25,937 nucleotides of DNA from Acidimicrobium sp. (lineage in GTDB: Bacteria > Actinomycetota > Acidimicrobiia > Acidimicrobiales > Ilumatobacteraceae), in the NCBI GenBank assembly GCA_003535455.1, contig DOHD01000113.1:617-26553 (forward strand), in the 5' to 3' direction. Under the pieces are notes generated by a model. The model was not told where the DNA came from, made no database searches, and was given only the letters and a program-made list of their open reading frames with translations. The translations under genes were made by a program, and so were the position numbers. The stretch's first letter is position 1. Every line of letters begins with the position of its first letter. Of this stretch, positions 1 through 7,953 are shown piece by piece.

Positions 1-4
1 TGCG

Positions 5-667
5 TCAGCCCTGCGCATCAACGGCAGGTTCATTCTGCGAGACAAGTCGGCGAAGTTGCATGACAACTTCGTCAATTGGGCGGTTACTGGTGTCAATTGT
101 TATCGAATCATTTGTCTTCATCAACGGACTATCTGATCTGCTCGAATCTCGCTGATCACGTTCTGATATTTCGCGCGCAATCTGATCGACATCGCCACCC
201 GATTGCGCTACTCGACGTTGGGCTCGCACCATTGGCGACGCTGTCAAATAGACCTTCAAGGTTGCATCGGGAAACACAACCGAACCGATATCACGACCTT
301 CAACAACACCGCCACTATTTTCGTCCACCCAACGTCGTTGACGATTGCGCAGCTCAGTGCGCACAAGTGAGTTAGTCGCTACTACGCTCACGGCCCGAGT
401 AACTTCTTGCCCACGAATCGCCTTGGTCGCGTCAACTCCATCAATAGAAATTGAGTCGTCGTCGATCTGCATGATGCATTCTCGCGCGATTTTGGCGACA
501 GCTTGCTCATCGTTCAATTCAACCTGACGATCTAGTGCGGCAAAAGTGACGGCTCGATACATCGCACCGGTGTCCAAATACCGCAACTTCAACTGGTCGG
601 CCAAAGCCTTAGCTATAGTCGACTTCCCCGCGCCTGCTGGCCCATCGATTGCGACAACAATTTTCAT
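5..667 (-). CDS. cmk: Cytidylate kinase
   Basis: Phosphorylates CMP and dCMP with ATP in the cytosol, feeding CTP/dCTP synthesis. The 220-residue protein opens with a P-loop (GPAGAGKST, residues 9-17), followed by the YLDTGAMYRA motif and GRDIG, all diagnostic of the Cmk family; the length is normal. The open frame continues about 45 codons upstream, but that part lies inside the end of guaB1 and has no similarity to the family, so I start at the ATG at 665-667, where the conserved MKIVVAIDGPAG begins. The gene starts 23 nt after the guaB1 stop on the same strand, so the two are probably co-transcribed; no strong Shine-Dalgarno is visible. The stop lies at the window edge, so downstream partners are not visible. 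Confidence 0.95.
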   Translation of the reverse strand: MKIVVAIDGPAGAGKSTIAKALADQLKLRYLDTGAMYRAVTFAALDRQVELNDEQAVAKIARECIMQIDDDSISIDGVDATKAIRGQEVTRAVSVVATNSLVRTELRNRQRRWVDENSGGVVEGRDIGSVVFPDATLKVYLTASPMVRAQRRVAQSGGDVDQIAREISERDQRDSSRSDSPLMKTNDSITIDTSNRPIDEVVMQLRRLVSQNEPAVDAQG

Positions 668-690
668 CAAAGCCACAACATTTGTATCAA

Positions 691-2127
691 CTACCAACTC
701 GTATCTTGAGGGCGACCTTCGTCGTAGCCCGACGCGCTCTGCACACCGATTACGGCACGGTCGTGAAATTCGCGAATATTTGATGCTCCTGCATATGTGC
801 ACGACGAACGCACGCCTGAAATAATTTGGTCGATAATATCTTCGACACTTGGTCTTTGCGTGTCGAGATACATACGCGATGAACTTATACCCTCTTCGAA
901 AAGCTCTTTTCTTGCACGCTCAAATGCACTCTCGGTTCGCGTGCGGTTTCTAACGGCACGATTCGACGCCATTCCAAAACTTTCTTTATAAAGTCGGCCG
1001 TTGGTGTCTCGTAAAGTATCTGCCGCAGATTCATAAGTGCCAGCGAGCAGCGACCCGAACATTACGTTGGCTGCACCTGCAGCAAGACCGAGCGCGACAT
1101 CACGCGGGTAACGCACACCGCCATCGGCCCAAACATGTTTACCGAGGTCGGTTGCCACCTGTGCACAATCAAGTACCGCCGAAAATTGAGGGCGTCCCAC
1201 ACCCGTCATCATGCGGGTCGTACACATCGCACCGGGGCCAACCCCGACTTTTACAATGTCTGCGCCAGCATTAATGATGTCTCTTGTGCCTTCGATAGTT
1301 ACGACGTTGCCCGCAACGACCTTCGTGTTACCGACAACTTTTTTCACCTCGGCGACGGCGTCCAACATTCTCACTTGATGCCCGTGCGCGGTGTCTACAA
1401 CGATCACATCTACGCCCATTTGTTTTAACTTCTTTGCACGCTCTGCTGGGTCGGCATTTACGCCAACTGCGGCCGAGATCAAAAGACTTCCATCTTTATC
1501 TAGGGCAGGTCTATATATCGTGCTCCGGAGTGCACCATTTCGGGTGATGACGCCAACAAGCCGCTCTTTTTTATCGATCACCGGCGCCACCGAGAGACGA
1601 GCGTCGGTCAAGTGCTCAAACATTTCTTCTGGCGACATTGAATCACTCAAAGTGAACATCTCGCTGCTCATAACATTGCGAATCTGTGTGAAGCGGTCGA
1701 AACCAACAGCATCATGTTCGGTAAATATTCCCGCTGGCCGATCGTGATCATCGACGACGATCACCGCACCGTGGCTTCGCTTATAGATAAGACTCAATGC
1801 CTCACCCACCGTGCCGTCAACTTTCATCGTAATCGGCGTATCGATAATCGTGTGACGCGATTTGACGAATTTTACGACTGTCTCGACAACATCAAGCGGA
1901 ATATCTTGAGGCAACACAACAACGCCACCGCGGCGTGCCACGGTTTCTGCCATGCGGCGACCGGCAATCGCGGTCATATTCGATACGACCAATGGAATCG
2001 TGGTGCCAATATTGTCCGGAGTGGACAAGTCGACTTTGAGTCGCGAAGATACTGCTGAAATACTCGGCACCATGAATACATCGCTGTATGTAAGGTCAAA
2101 CGCCGGCGAGTCGTTCAAAAATCGCAT
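691..2127 (-). CDS. guaB1: GuaB1-type GMP reductase / IMPDH-family protein with CBS domains
   Basis: A 478-residue IMPDH/GMPR-family TIM barrel with a CBS pair inserted at about residues 95-205. The active-site loop around Cys302 reads [13 protein letters not shown] followed by VGRPQ, where canonical IMPDH has GSICTTR. This variant marks the GuaB1 subgroup of Actinomycetota (Rv1843c type), and a mycobacterial member has been shown to be a CBS-regulated GMP reductase, which converts GMP to IMP with NADPH. I therefore prefer GMP reductase to IMP dehydrogenase, by family analogy only. DTAHGH (245-250) is the conserved substrate-side motif. The ATG at 2125-2127 has a good GGAGGA ribosome-binding site at 2134-2139. 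cmk follows in the same direction, and a divergent hydrolase gene lies 50 nt upstream. Confidence 0.88.
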   Translation of the reverse strand: MRFLNDSPAFDLTYSDVFMVPSISAVSSRLKVDLSTPDNIGTTIPLVVSNMTAIAGRRMAETVARRGGVVVLPQDIPLDVVETVVKFVKSRHTIIDTPITMKVDGTVGEALSLIYKRSHGAVIVVDDHDRPAGIFTEHDAVGFDRFTQIRNVMSSEMFTLSDSMSPEEMFEHLTDARLSVAPVIDKKERLVGVITRNGALRSTIYRPALDKDGSLLISAAVGVNADPAERAKKLKQMGVDVIVVDTAHGHQVRMLDAVAEVKKVVGNTKVVAGNVVTIEGTRDIINAGADIVKVGVGPGAMCTTRMMTGVGRPQFSAVLDCAQVATDLGKHVWADGGVRYPRDVALGLAAGAANVMFGSLLAGTYESAADTLRDTNGRLYKESFGMASNRAVRNRTRTESAFERARKELFEEGISSSRMYLDTQRPSVEDIIDQIISGVRSSCTYAGASNIREFHDRAVIGVQSASGYDEGRPQDTSW

Positions 2128-2164
2128 CAGTTGTCCTCCGAGTGGGGCTTATTTGAAGCCTCCA

Positions 2165-2171
2165 TAGGCTA
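2165..2171. promoter_or_regulatory. Symmetric bidirectional -10 element between guaB1 and the hydrolase
   Basis: TAGGCTA contains a TANNNT hexamer on both strands: TAGGCT on plus (2165-2170) and TAGCCT on minus (2166-2171). On plus it lies 7 nt before the GTG of the hydrolase, fitting a leaderless transcript. On minus it would start a guaB1 mRNA with a leader of about 30 nt that contains the GGAGGA site. No convincing -35 is seen on either side. This is a prediction from sequence only. Confidence 0.45.
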
Positions 2172-2177
2172 CGCCGT

Positions 2178-2882
2178 GTGGATATAAATGGTGCGAATCC
2201 CCCTTTGTTGATGGTTCATGGTTGGGGTGGCTCACATCAAGAAACTTGGCAGAAATCAGGTCTTGAGCAATTGGTAAACGAGTCGGGCGTTACCGTACTC
2301 GGTGTCGATCTTTTGGGCCACGGCACAGCTGAAAAGCCACACGATCCCGCAAGTTATTCAGACATTTCAGCACCAATCCGAAAAGCAATTGGTGCTCGAA
2401 CAACATCGGTCGATGCGGTTGGTTTTTCTTTAGGTGCCATTGCTTTGCTTGATGCGGCCATGCATAACCCAAAATATTTTCGGCGGTTGATGCTCGTCGG
2501 CGTCGGAGATGGACTCCTCGGTCCACACGAACCAGCCGAGACTGCGAGAATTGTCAGTGGCATAGACGGCACCGCAAATTCAAGCGACGTTTTGGCACGA
2601 CAGTTTGGCAACTATGCGAACAGAAGCGGCAACGATCCTTATGCTCTTCGCGCGATGTTGCTTAGACCAAGACGTGAGCCGTTCAACGAAGTTGAACTCA
2701 AAAACATTAAGGCCAAAATAGTTCTTGTTGTCGGCGACCAAGATTTTGTTTTGCCTGCCGATCGTCTGGCTCGAGCATTTGATGACTGTCGCCTAATCAT
2801 TTTGAAAAATTGCGATCATTTCTCAACAACCGAAAATTTCGGGTTCATCGATGCTTTACTTGGGTTTTTTTGTGAGTACTAA
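2178..2882 (+). CDS. Alpha/beta hydrolase
   Basis: A 234-residue soluble alpha/beta-hydrolase-fold protein. HGWGG (residues 14-18) is the oxyanion-hole HG motif, VGFSLG holds the nucleophile elbow with Ser84, and the likely triad is completed by Asp189 (GDQD) and His214 (NCDHF). The substrate is not readable; esterase, lipase and C-C hydrolase are all possible. The only in-frame start before the first beta strand is the GTG at 2178; it has no ribosome-binding site, but a TAGGCT hexamer lies 7 nt upstream, which suggests leaderless expression. The 3' end overlaps the Sua5 gene, indicating coupled transcription. The N-terminus is short for the family but still includes the strand before HGWGG. 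Confidence 0.85.
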   Translation: MDINGANPPLLMVHGWGGSHQETWQKSGLEQLVNESGVTVLGVDLLGHGTAEKPHDPASYSDISAPIRKAIGARTTSVDAVGFSLGAIALLDAAMHNPKYFRRLMLVGVGDGLLGPHEPAETARIVSGIDGTANSSDVLARQFGNYANRSGNDPYALRAMLLRPRREPFNEVELKNIKAKIVLVVGDQDFVLPADRLARAFDDCRLIILKNCDHFSTTENFGFIDALLGFFCEY

Positions 2883-3828
2883 CAACAAAACGATTCTGGA
2901 TGGCTCGCTACCATCAGCAATCACCAAGGCAGCTTCGGCACTTCGCCGCGACTTGCTTGTGGCGATTCCCACCGAAACGGTTTATGGATTGGCCGCCCGT
3001 GCGTCAAGTCCAGTGGCGATACGAAAGATTTTCGTTGTCAAGGGTCGCCCTGCCTCACATCCACTAATTTTGCACATAGCCAAGCCAGATGATTTGCGAA
3101 AATGGGCAACTGATATACCATCAATCGCACAAAAGCTTGTTGATAAATTTTGGCCTGGCCCACTAACGATAGTTGTCAAACGAAGTGCGAATGTCTGTGA
3201 CGAGATTACGGGTGGCCGTGACACCGTGGCGATTCGATGCCCTGACCACCGAATAGCCATCGAACTTCTAGAGCGATTAGATGATGCAATAGTTGCTCCT
3301 TCGGCAAATCGTTTCGGAAGGGTGAGCCCAACCACTGCCAATCATGTCGCACATGACTTGGGTCAAGATGTTGATTTGATTTTGGACGGTGGCGCTTGCA
3401 AGATAGGTCTCGAATCGACGATTGTGGATTGCACAACGAACCCTCCTCAAATGCTGCGTGCGGGCGCAATTACAGCTGAAGCGATACAGCAGTTTTGCCT
3501 CACAGAGATAGACGCACCAAGTGGTGAATCACGTGCATCGGGGATGCTTGAAAAACATTATGCGCCAAACTGCATCGTCGAACTAGCTTTCAGTCGAAAA
3601 GATGCTGAAGCCCGTTTGGCAAACTTAGAAATAGACCGTCGAATTGCCGAGATCATTGATTTCGGTTCAGATCTCGAAAAGTATGCGCACGAGATTTATT
3701 CGCGTCTTCGAGAGGCCGATAAACGCTCGGTCGATGTGGTGGTCGTAGTAAAGCCGCCAATGACTGGCATTGGAATCGCGATCAATGAGAGACTCAAGAA
3801 AGCCTCAAACTCAGCGGTTGTTGACTAG
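2872..3828 (+). CDS. sua5: Threonylcarbamoyl-AMP synthase (Sua5/YrdC/YwlC)
   Basis: Makes L-threonylcarbamoyl-AMP from threonine, bicarbonate and ATP, the first step of the t6A37 modification of ANN-decoding tRNAs. With this start the protein has 318 residues. The YrdC domain comes first, with PTETVYGL (33-40), KGRP followed by HPL, APSAN and GLESTIVD. A linker with the HYAPN motif and a Sua5-type C-terminal domain (from about residue 215) follow, so this is the long Sua5 form rather than the short TsaC form. I chose the GTG at 2872 (11-nt overlap with the hydrolase) because it puts about the usual number of residues before PTETVYGL. An in-frame ATG at 2851 is the alternative. Neither has a clear ribosome-binding site, so translation is probably coupled to the hydrolase. 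Confidence 0.92.
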   Translation: MSTNNKTILDGSLPSAITKAASALRRDLLVAIPTETVYGLAARASSPVAIRKIFVVKGRPASHPLILHIAKPDDLRKWATDIPSIAQKLVDKFWPGPLTIVVKRSANVCDEITGGRDTVAIRCPDHRIAIELLERLDDAIVAPSANRFGRVSPTTANHVAHDLGQDVDLILDGGACKIGLESTIVDCTTNPPQMLRAGAITAEAIQQFCLTEIDAPSGESRASGMLEKHYAPNCIVELAFSRKDAEARLANLEIDRRIAEIIDFGSDLEKYAHEIYSRLREADKRSVDVVVVVKPPMTGIGIAINERLKKASNSAVVD

Positions 3829-3846
3829 TTACCGCTCTAATCAGCG

Positions 3847-3875
3847 TTGGTAAGGCCTGCGTATATCCATAGGCT
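3847..3875 (+). promoter_or_regulatory. Predicted sigma70-type promoter of the substrate-binding lipoprotein
   Basis: TTGGTA at 3847-3852 and TAGGCT at 3870-3875 are separated by exactly 17 nt, in the only sizeable gap upstream of the binding-protein gene. Transcription would begin near 3882, giving a 5' leader of about 53 nt that carries the hairpin at 3893-3911 and the ribosome-binding site at 3920-3926. An overlapping TATATC at 3862 is a weaker alternative -10. Confidence 0.5.
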
Positions 3876-3892
3876 TGAAGGTCCAAACCCAT

Positions 3893-3911
3893 GGGCGACA
3901 AAATGTCGCCC
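3893..3911 (+). promoter_or_regulatory. Perfect 8-bp hairpin in the 5' leader of the binding-protein gene
   Basis: GGGCGACA (3893-3900) and TGTCGCCC (3904-3911) are perfect inverted repeats with an AAA loop. The hairpin ends 8 nt before the GGGGGAG ribosome-binding site (3920-3926), which is itself 8 nt from the ATG at 3935. No T-run follows, so it is not a typical terminator for the upstream gene. A leader hairpin that protects the transcript's 5' end or shields the ribosome-binding site is the simplest reading. Confidence 0.5.
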
Positions 3912-3934
3912 GACTCCTAGGGGGAGAAAAATAA

Positions 3935-5293
3935 ATGAAGAAAAACACAGTACGTCGTTTCGGCGCACTCGTCGTTGGTCTCAGCCTTTTGGCTGGCGCT
4001 TGCGGCAGTGACGATGCGGCAACAGAAGACACAAGCGTTGCAGAAGAGACGACAGCACCAGCTGTTGACGAAGCTGGCAGCGAATTGTCAGGCATGAAGG
4101 GAACAACTCCACTTGTTGAGTTGACCCCTGAATTCAAGGATGCTGTCAACGCATTCTGGACAGGCAAAGGCAACGAAGCTCTCACAGACTTCAACTACAC
4201 AGCTGAATCATTCGATGCAGTTTTGTTGATTGCTCTTGCAGCAGAAGCAGCAGGCACAGACGGCAGCGCTCTTGCTGACCAAATTGTTGCTGTTTCAAAA
4301 GAAGGCACAAAGTGCTCACCAGCAACCTGGGCAGATTGCATTGCAACTGTTAAGGCAAAGGGCGATGTTGACTTTGATGGTTTCTCAGGACCAAACACAA
4401 TGAACGGAAACGGCGAGCCACTCGAGGCTTCGTACGGCATTCTTCAATTTGGTGCAGGCAACCGTCTTGATGACTCGTTGACCACTTACCAACTTGCAAA
4501 AGCTCCAGAATCGGCAGTTCTCCCACTTTCAAAGACCGGCGTTACTCGAAAGGGCGACGGCGTTCTCAAAATTGGTGGATTGCTTCCAGAAACTGGCAAC
4601 CTTGCGTTCCTTGGTGCACCAATGATCGCCGGCGTTGAATACGCAATTGACGTACTCAATAAGAACGGTGGCATCCTTGGTAAGCCAGTTGAATACAGCG
4701 CCGGCGACTCTGGTGACACTTCGACTGACACAGCCAGCGTGACTGTTGATCGCTTGCTCAAAGAAGGTGTTGATGCCATTATCGGCGCCGCATCATCTGG
4801 CGTTTCGCTTACAGTTATCGACAAGATCACTGCAGCGGGCGTAATTCAGTTCAGCCCAGCGAATACTTCGCCAAAGTTGACTTCATACGCAGACAACGGG
4901 CTTTACTTCCGCAACGCTCCACCGGACGACCTCCAGGGTGCAGTTCTTGCTGAAGTTATCGTCGCTGACGGCAACCAATCGGTTTACATCTTGGCGCTTG
5001 ACGATGCATACGGCACCGGTCTGGCCAATGTTGTCGAGGAAGTGCTTACAGCAGCAGGTGTAGAAGTCAAGGGAAAGAAGATCTACGATCCGAAGGCAAC
5101 AACATTTGATGCTGAAGTCGGCGAAGTCGTAACTGCTAACCCAGACGCGATCGTCTTGATCACATTCGACGAAGGTTCACGAATTCTCCGCACGATGGTG
5201 GAGAACGGAATCGGACCGAAAGCGAAGAAGGTCTACGGCGTTGACGGAAACATTGGTAATGCGCTCGGCGAAAATTTTGACGCTGGTAAATAA
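3935..5293 (+). CDS. Circularly permuted Liv-type substrate-binding lipoprotein
   Basis: A 452-residue lipoprotein: basic n-region, hydrophobic segment and lipobox LAGAC with Cys23, then a Thr/Glu/Asp-rich linker to about residue 49. It belongs to the type I periplasmic-binding (Peripla_BP_6/LivJ-like) fold that delivers amino acids or similar solutes to LivHMGF. The segment order is inverted. Residues about 50-180 (GMKGTTP, FNYTAESFDAVLLIALAA, DFDGFSGP, ASYGILQFG) are the normal C-terminal part. Residues about 207-452 (GVLKIGGLLPETG, AGVEYAIDVLNKNGGILGK, ASSGVSL, YGVDGNIGNALGE) are the normal N-terminal and middle part. The chain stops at GENFDAGK, just where GMKGTTP would normally continue. 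Cys127 and Cys135 may form a disulfide. It has its own promoter and ribosome-binding site (GGGGGAG) and a strong terminator. It converges on livF and is probably the importer's receptor, though the ligand is unknown. Confidence 0.88.
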   Translation: MKKNTVRRFGALVVGLSLLAGACGSDDAATEDTSVAEETTAPAVDEAGSELSGMKGTTPLVELTPEFKDAVNAFWTGKGNEALTDFNYTAESFDAVLLIALAAEAAGTDGSALADQIVAVSKEGTKCSPATWADCIATVKAKGDVDFDGFSGPNTMNGNGEPLEASYGILQFGAGNRLDDSLTTYQLAKAPESAVLPLSKTGVTRKGDGVLKIGGLLPETGNLAFLGAPMIAGVEYAIDVLNKNGGILGKPVEYSAGDSGDTSTDTASVTVDRLLKEGVDAIIGAASSGVSLTVIDKITAAGVIQFSPANTSPKLTSYADNGLYFRNAPPDDLQGAVLAEVIVADGNQSVYILALDDAYGTGLANVVEEVLTAAGVEVKGKKIYDPKATTFDAEVGEVVTANPDAIVLITFDEGSRILRTMVENGIGPKAKKVYGVDGNIGNALGENFDAGK

Positions 5294-5319
5294 CCAATAA
5301 TTCGAAATCGCTAAAAGTT

Positions 5320-5352
5320 AAGGCCCTGGACGAAAGTCCAGGGCCTTTTCTT
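5320..5352. terminator. Strong bidirectional Rho-independent terminator
   Basis: A perfect 12-bp stem (5320-5331 pairing with 5336-5347) closed by a GAAA tetraloop, flanked by T-rich sequence on the plus side and by AAAGTTA (T-rich on the complement) on the other. It sits between the convergent ends of the binding-protein gene and livF and can serve both. Confidence 0.9.
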
Positions 5353-6086
5353 TATCCACCTGTCGCTTTGGCCAGCGTGCCTAAATAAAGTCTGATCACA
5401 TTCGGATCTGCGAGAAGTTCGCGACCTGAACCGGTGTATGCATTCTTTCCTTGATCAAGAACATAAGCTCGATCGGCAACTTGCAAGCAGCGTCGCGCGT
5501 TCTGCTCGACCATCAAAATGGCAATGCCTTCAGCGTTGATTTTCTTGCATTGAACGAAGACTTCATCTTGCAAAACTGGTGACAGTCCCGCGGATGGCTC
5601 GTCGAGCAAGAGCAATTTCGGTTCCATCATTAACGCGCGACCCATTGCCACCATCTGACGCTCACCGCCGGAAAGTGAGCCAGCTTTTACAGCAGCTCGG
5701 TCAAGCAGCCTTGGAAACAAATTCGTCACATATTCAAAGCGACTCTTGAAATTCTCTGGTTTCAAAAAACAACCCATCTCGAGATTTTCAGTTACGGTCA
5801 AACTCGGAAAGACATTACGATTTTGCGGTACATACCCAACCCCGCGTTCCACAAGTTCGTGCGATCGGTGGCCTGTGATATTGGTATCACCAAGCATCAC
5901 TGAGCCGCTGCGCACCGAGCATTCGCCTAAAATTGCTTTTAGTACGGTCGATTTACCAGCACCATTCGGTCCGATGATGCCAACGAACTCGCCTGCCGAA
6001 ACTGTCACGTTGCATCCGTTCAAGATGTTCACTTCGGGTATGTAGCCCGCCACCAGCTCATGAACATTGAGCACACTCTGGCTCAT
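5352..6086 (-). CDS. livF: Branched-chain amino acid ABC transporter ATP-binding protein LivF
   Basis: Cytoplasmic ATPase subunit of a LivFGHM-type importer, 244 residues. Walker A GPNGAGKST spans 39-47, the signature LSGGE 138-142, and Walker B LLLLDEPS has Asp162 and Glu163. The switch position reads MVEQN, with Gln where most ABC ATPases have His; this is normal for LivF and separates it from LivG. The ATG overlaps the livG stop by 4 nt (6083-6086), so translation is coupled. It is last in the ctaA-livHMGF run and ends at the bidirectional terminator. The substrate cannot be read from the ATPase; urea, amide or other Liv-family substrates remain possible. Confidence 0.93.
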   Translation of the reverse strand: MSQSVLNVHELVAGYIPEVNILNGCNVTVSAGEFVGIIGPNGAGKSTVLKAILGECSVRSGSVMLGDTNITGHRSHELVERGVGYVPQNRNVFPSLTVTENLEMGCFLKPENFKSRFEYVTNLFPRLLDRAAVKAGSLSGGERQMVAMGRALMMEPKLLLLDEPSAGLSPVLQDEVFVQCKKINAEGIAILMVEQNARRCLQVADRAYVLDQGKNAYTGSGRELLADPNVIRLYLGTLAKATGG

Positions 6087-6958
6087 GATTTCTCAATCAA
6101 AAGAGATTTACCCTGATGACTCCCCAGATAGGCCTCAATGACTTGCGGATTATTGCCGATTTGTTCGGGAGTACCTTCGGCAATCAACATTCCTTCAGCC
6201 ATCACCACAACCCAGTCGGCAACATCGTTGACCATATCCATATCATGCTCAACAAATAAAACCGTCATGCCGTCATCACGCAATCCACGAATATGTTCAT
6301 TGAGACTTTGTTTCAGGGCCGGATTTACACCTGCCATCGGCTCGTCAAGCATCACCAATCTTGGCTCTGTCATTAGCGCGCGTGCCATCTCGAGCAATTT
6401 TCGTTGGCCGCCAGAGAGCGTGCCCGCGTATTCGTTGCGCATGTGATCCATCTTGAAACGCTTCAGCAGAGCATCGGCTCGCTCTTCAATCTTTTTCTCT
6501 TGTGACTTCCATACAAACGGAAGCAAACCGTTCCACCATTTTTCGCCGGCCTGGTGCATAGCGCCCAATTTCATATTCTCAATCACCGACATCTTGGTCA
6601 AACTTTTCGTCAACTGAAATGTGCGAACCATACCCATACTTGCGGTTCGGTGAGCAACGACACGACTCATGTTGTGACCGTCAAATCGCCACTCGCCGAC
6701 ATCAGGCGTGTCAAAACCTGAGAGCAAGTTGAATAGAGTCGTCTTGCCTGCCCCATTTGGACCAATTAGAGCCGTAATTGAGCCACGTTGAACCTCGAGA
6801 TGTTTGACATCCACCGCAACGATTCCGCCGAAATGTCGACGTACCCCGTCAACGCTCAGAATCGAATCAGGCTTCTGCACACCTGGGGTTGCAGCGACAG
6901 ATGCGAGCGCCGCCCGTGCAGCTTTTGCAGCCTCACCGTAAGTTCGATCAACGACCAT
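6083..6958 (-). CDS. livG: Branched-chain amino acid ABC transporter ATP-binding protein LivG
   Basis: Second ATPase subunit of the importer, 291 residues. Walker A GPNGAGKTT lies near residues 66-74, the signature is LSGGQ, Walker B is LVMLDEPMAG, and the H-loop reads FVEHDM. The insertion after the Q-loop (WWNGLLPFVWKSQEKK) and the C-terminal EAYLGSH ending are typical of LivG. An Ala-rich extension of about 30 residues precedes the ABC domain, which is longer than in E. coli LivG; no better internal start is apparent. It overlaps livM by 11 nt upstream and livF by 4 nt downstream, so the importer genes are tightly coupled. Confidence 0.93.
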   Translation of the reverse strand: MVVDRTYGEAAKAARAALASVAATPGVQKPDSILSVDGVRRHFGGIVAVDVKHLEVQRGSITALIGPNGAGKTTLFNLLSGFDTPDVGEWRFDGHNMSRVVAHRTASMGMVRTFQLTKSLTKMSVIENMKLGAMHQAGEKWWNGLLPFVWKSQEKKIEERADALLKRFKMDHMRNEYAGTLSGGQRKLLEMARALMTEPRLVMLDEPMAGVNPALKQSLNEHIRGLRDDGMTVLFVEHDMDMVNDVADWVVVMAEGMLIAEGTPEQIGNNPQVIEAYLGSHQGKSLLIEKS

Positions 6959-7952
6959 CTAGTGCCATCTCTTTGCGGTTTCCAAATAAACCTTGCGGGC
7001 GATACGTCATCAATAACATCAGACCGAGACCTACGAACATGTAGTTGACGGCACCAACTTGTGTGCTTTGAATCACAGTGAAATCACCGAGCCGAAGTGG
7101 TCCATTACGGGTTAACTCACGCAAAAAATTGTCAGAGAGAACGAACAAAACCCAAAACAACATCGAACCGACAATTGAACCCGAGACCTTGGCCAATCCG
7201 CCGAGCACGAGTGCAGTAAGCACATAAAACGTAACGTCTCGGCTGTAGTTGTCAGGTTGTACCGAACCACGATCGAGTGCAAGCACCATGCCCGCGAACA
7301 TACCGATGATTCCGCCGATGATAAGAGACTGCATTTTGTATGCATAAACGTTTTTACCGAGGCTTCGAACTGCATCCTCGTCTTCACGAATACCCTTGAT
7401 CACACGACCCCACGGGCTACGCATCAATTGCCACACAAGACATGCAAATATCGCGACAAGTGTCCAGCCCACGATGATCGTTATCAAGGTGTAGCCACTG
7501 AACCTAAATGGGGCGATGCCGTACGTACTACCTGGATCAAATGGGTTCAAGTCTCGATATTCTCGGCTGAAGTTACTGATTCCTTCTGTACCACCAAACA
7601 TTTTATTGAATTTCACTGATCTAACGAAGAGCCGAACTATTTCTGCTGTGGCAATGGTGACGATCGCCAAATAATCGGCGCGCAACCGCAAGGTTGGTAT
7701 GCCGACGATCAAGGCCAGAAGAATCACGAAAACAATTCCGAGCGGTATACCCCACCAAAGCCCGATTCCGAAATATTGCGCCGTCATTCCGAGACCATAA
7801 GAGCCACAGGCCATAAACGCCGCTTGTCCAAAGTTGACTAGACCCGTATAACCGAATTGAATATTTAAACCGAGTGCCGCAATCGCGAAATAGATAGCAT
7901 CGACGCCTACTGCCGCGCGAACCGTATTTTGTAAGATCTGGTTCCAATCCAT
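6948..7952 (-). CDS. livM: Branched-chain amino acid ABC transporter permease LivM
   Basis: Inner-membrane permease subunit, 334 residues, with about eight to ten hydrophobic segments. GLNIQFGYTGLVNFGQAAF near the N-terminus and SPWGRVIKGIREDEDAV (the ATPase-contacting EAA-like loop) followed by ARSLG-like VRSLGKNV are diagnostic of LivM. The frame opens at a TTG (7959-7961), but I start at the ATG at 7950-7952. It falls 1 nt after the livH stop (7954-7956), has AAAGAG upstream, and leads into the usual short N-terminus MDWNQIL. The C-terminus MTYRPQGLFGNRKE is the normal family ending. Confidence 0.92.
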   Translation of the reverse strand: MDWNQILQNTVRAAVGVDAIYFAIAALGLNIQFGYTGLVNFGQAAFMACGSYGLGMTAQYFGIGLWWGIPLGIVFVILLALIVGIPTLRLRADYLAIVTIATAEIVRLFVRSVKFNKMFGGTEGISNFSREYRDLNPFDPGSTYGIAPFRFSGYTLITIIVGWTLVAIFACLVWQLMRSPWGRVIKGIREDEDAVRSLGKNVYAYKMQSLIIGGIIGMFAGMVLALDRGSVQPDNYSRDVTFYVLTALVLGGLAKVSGSIVGSMLFWVLFVLSDNFLRELTRNGPLRLGDFTVIQSTQVGAVNYMFVGLGLMLLMTYRPQGLFGNRKEMALDGR

Positions 7953-7953
7953 C

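Noticed and set aside
668..802. N-terminal extension of cytidylate kinase
   Set aside because: This part lies within the guaB1 coding end, has no family similarity, and the ATG at 667 begins the conserved sequence.
3829..3934. Rho-independent terminator after sua5
   Set aside because: The only strong hairpin (3893-3911) has no following T-run and lies in the predicted leader of the next gene.
3935..5293. Frameshifted or truncated binding protein instead of a permuted one
   Set aside because: The frame is open throughout, all expected segments are present once, and a terminator follows 26 nt after the stop; nothing resembling a missing C-terminal part lies downstream.
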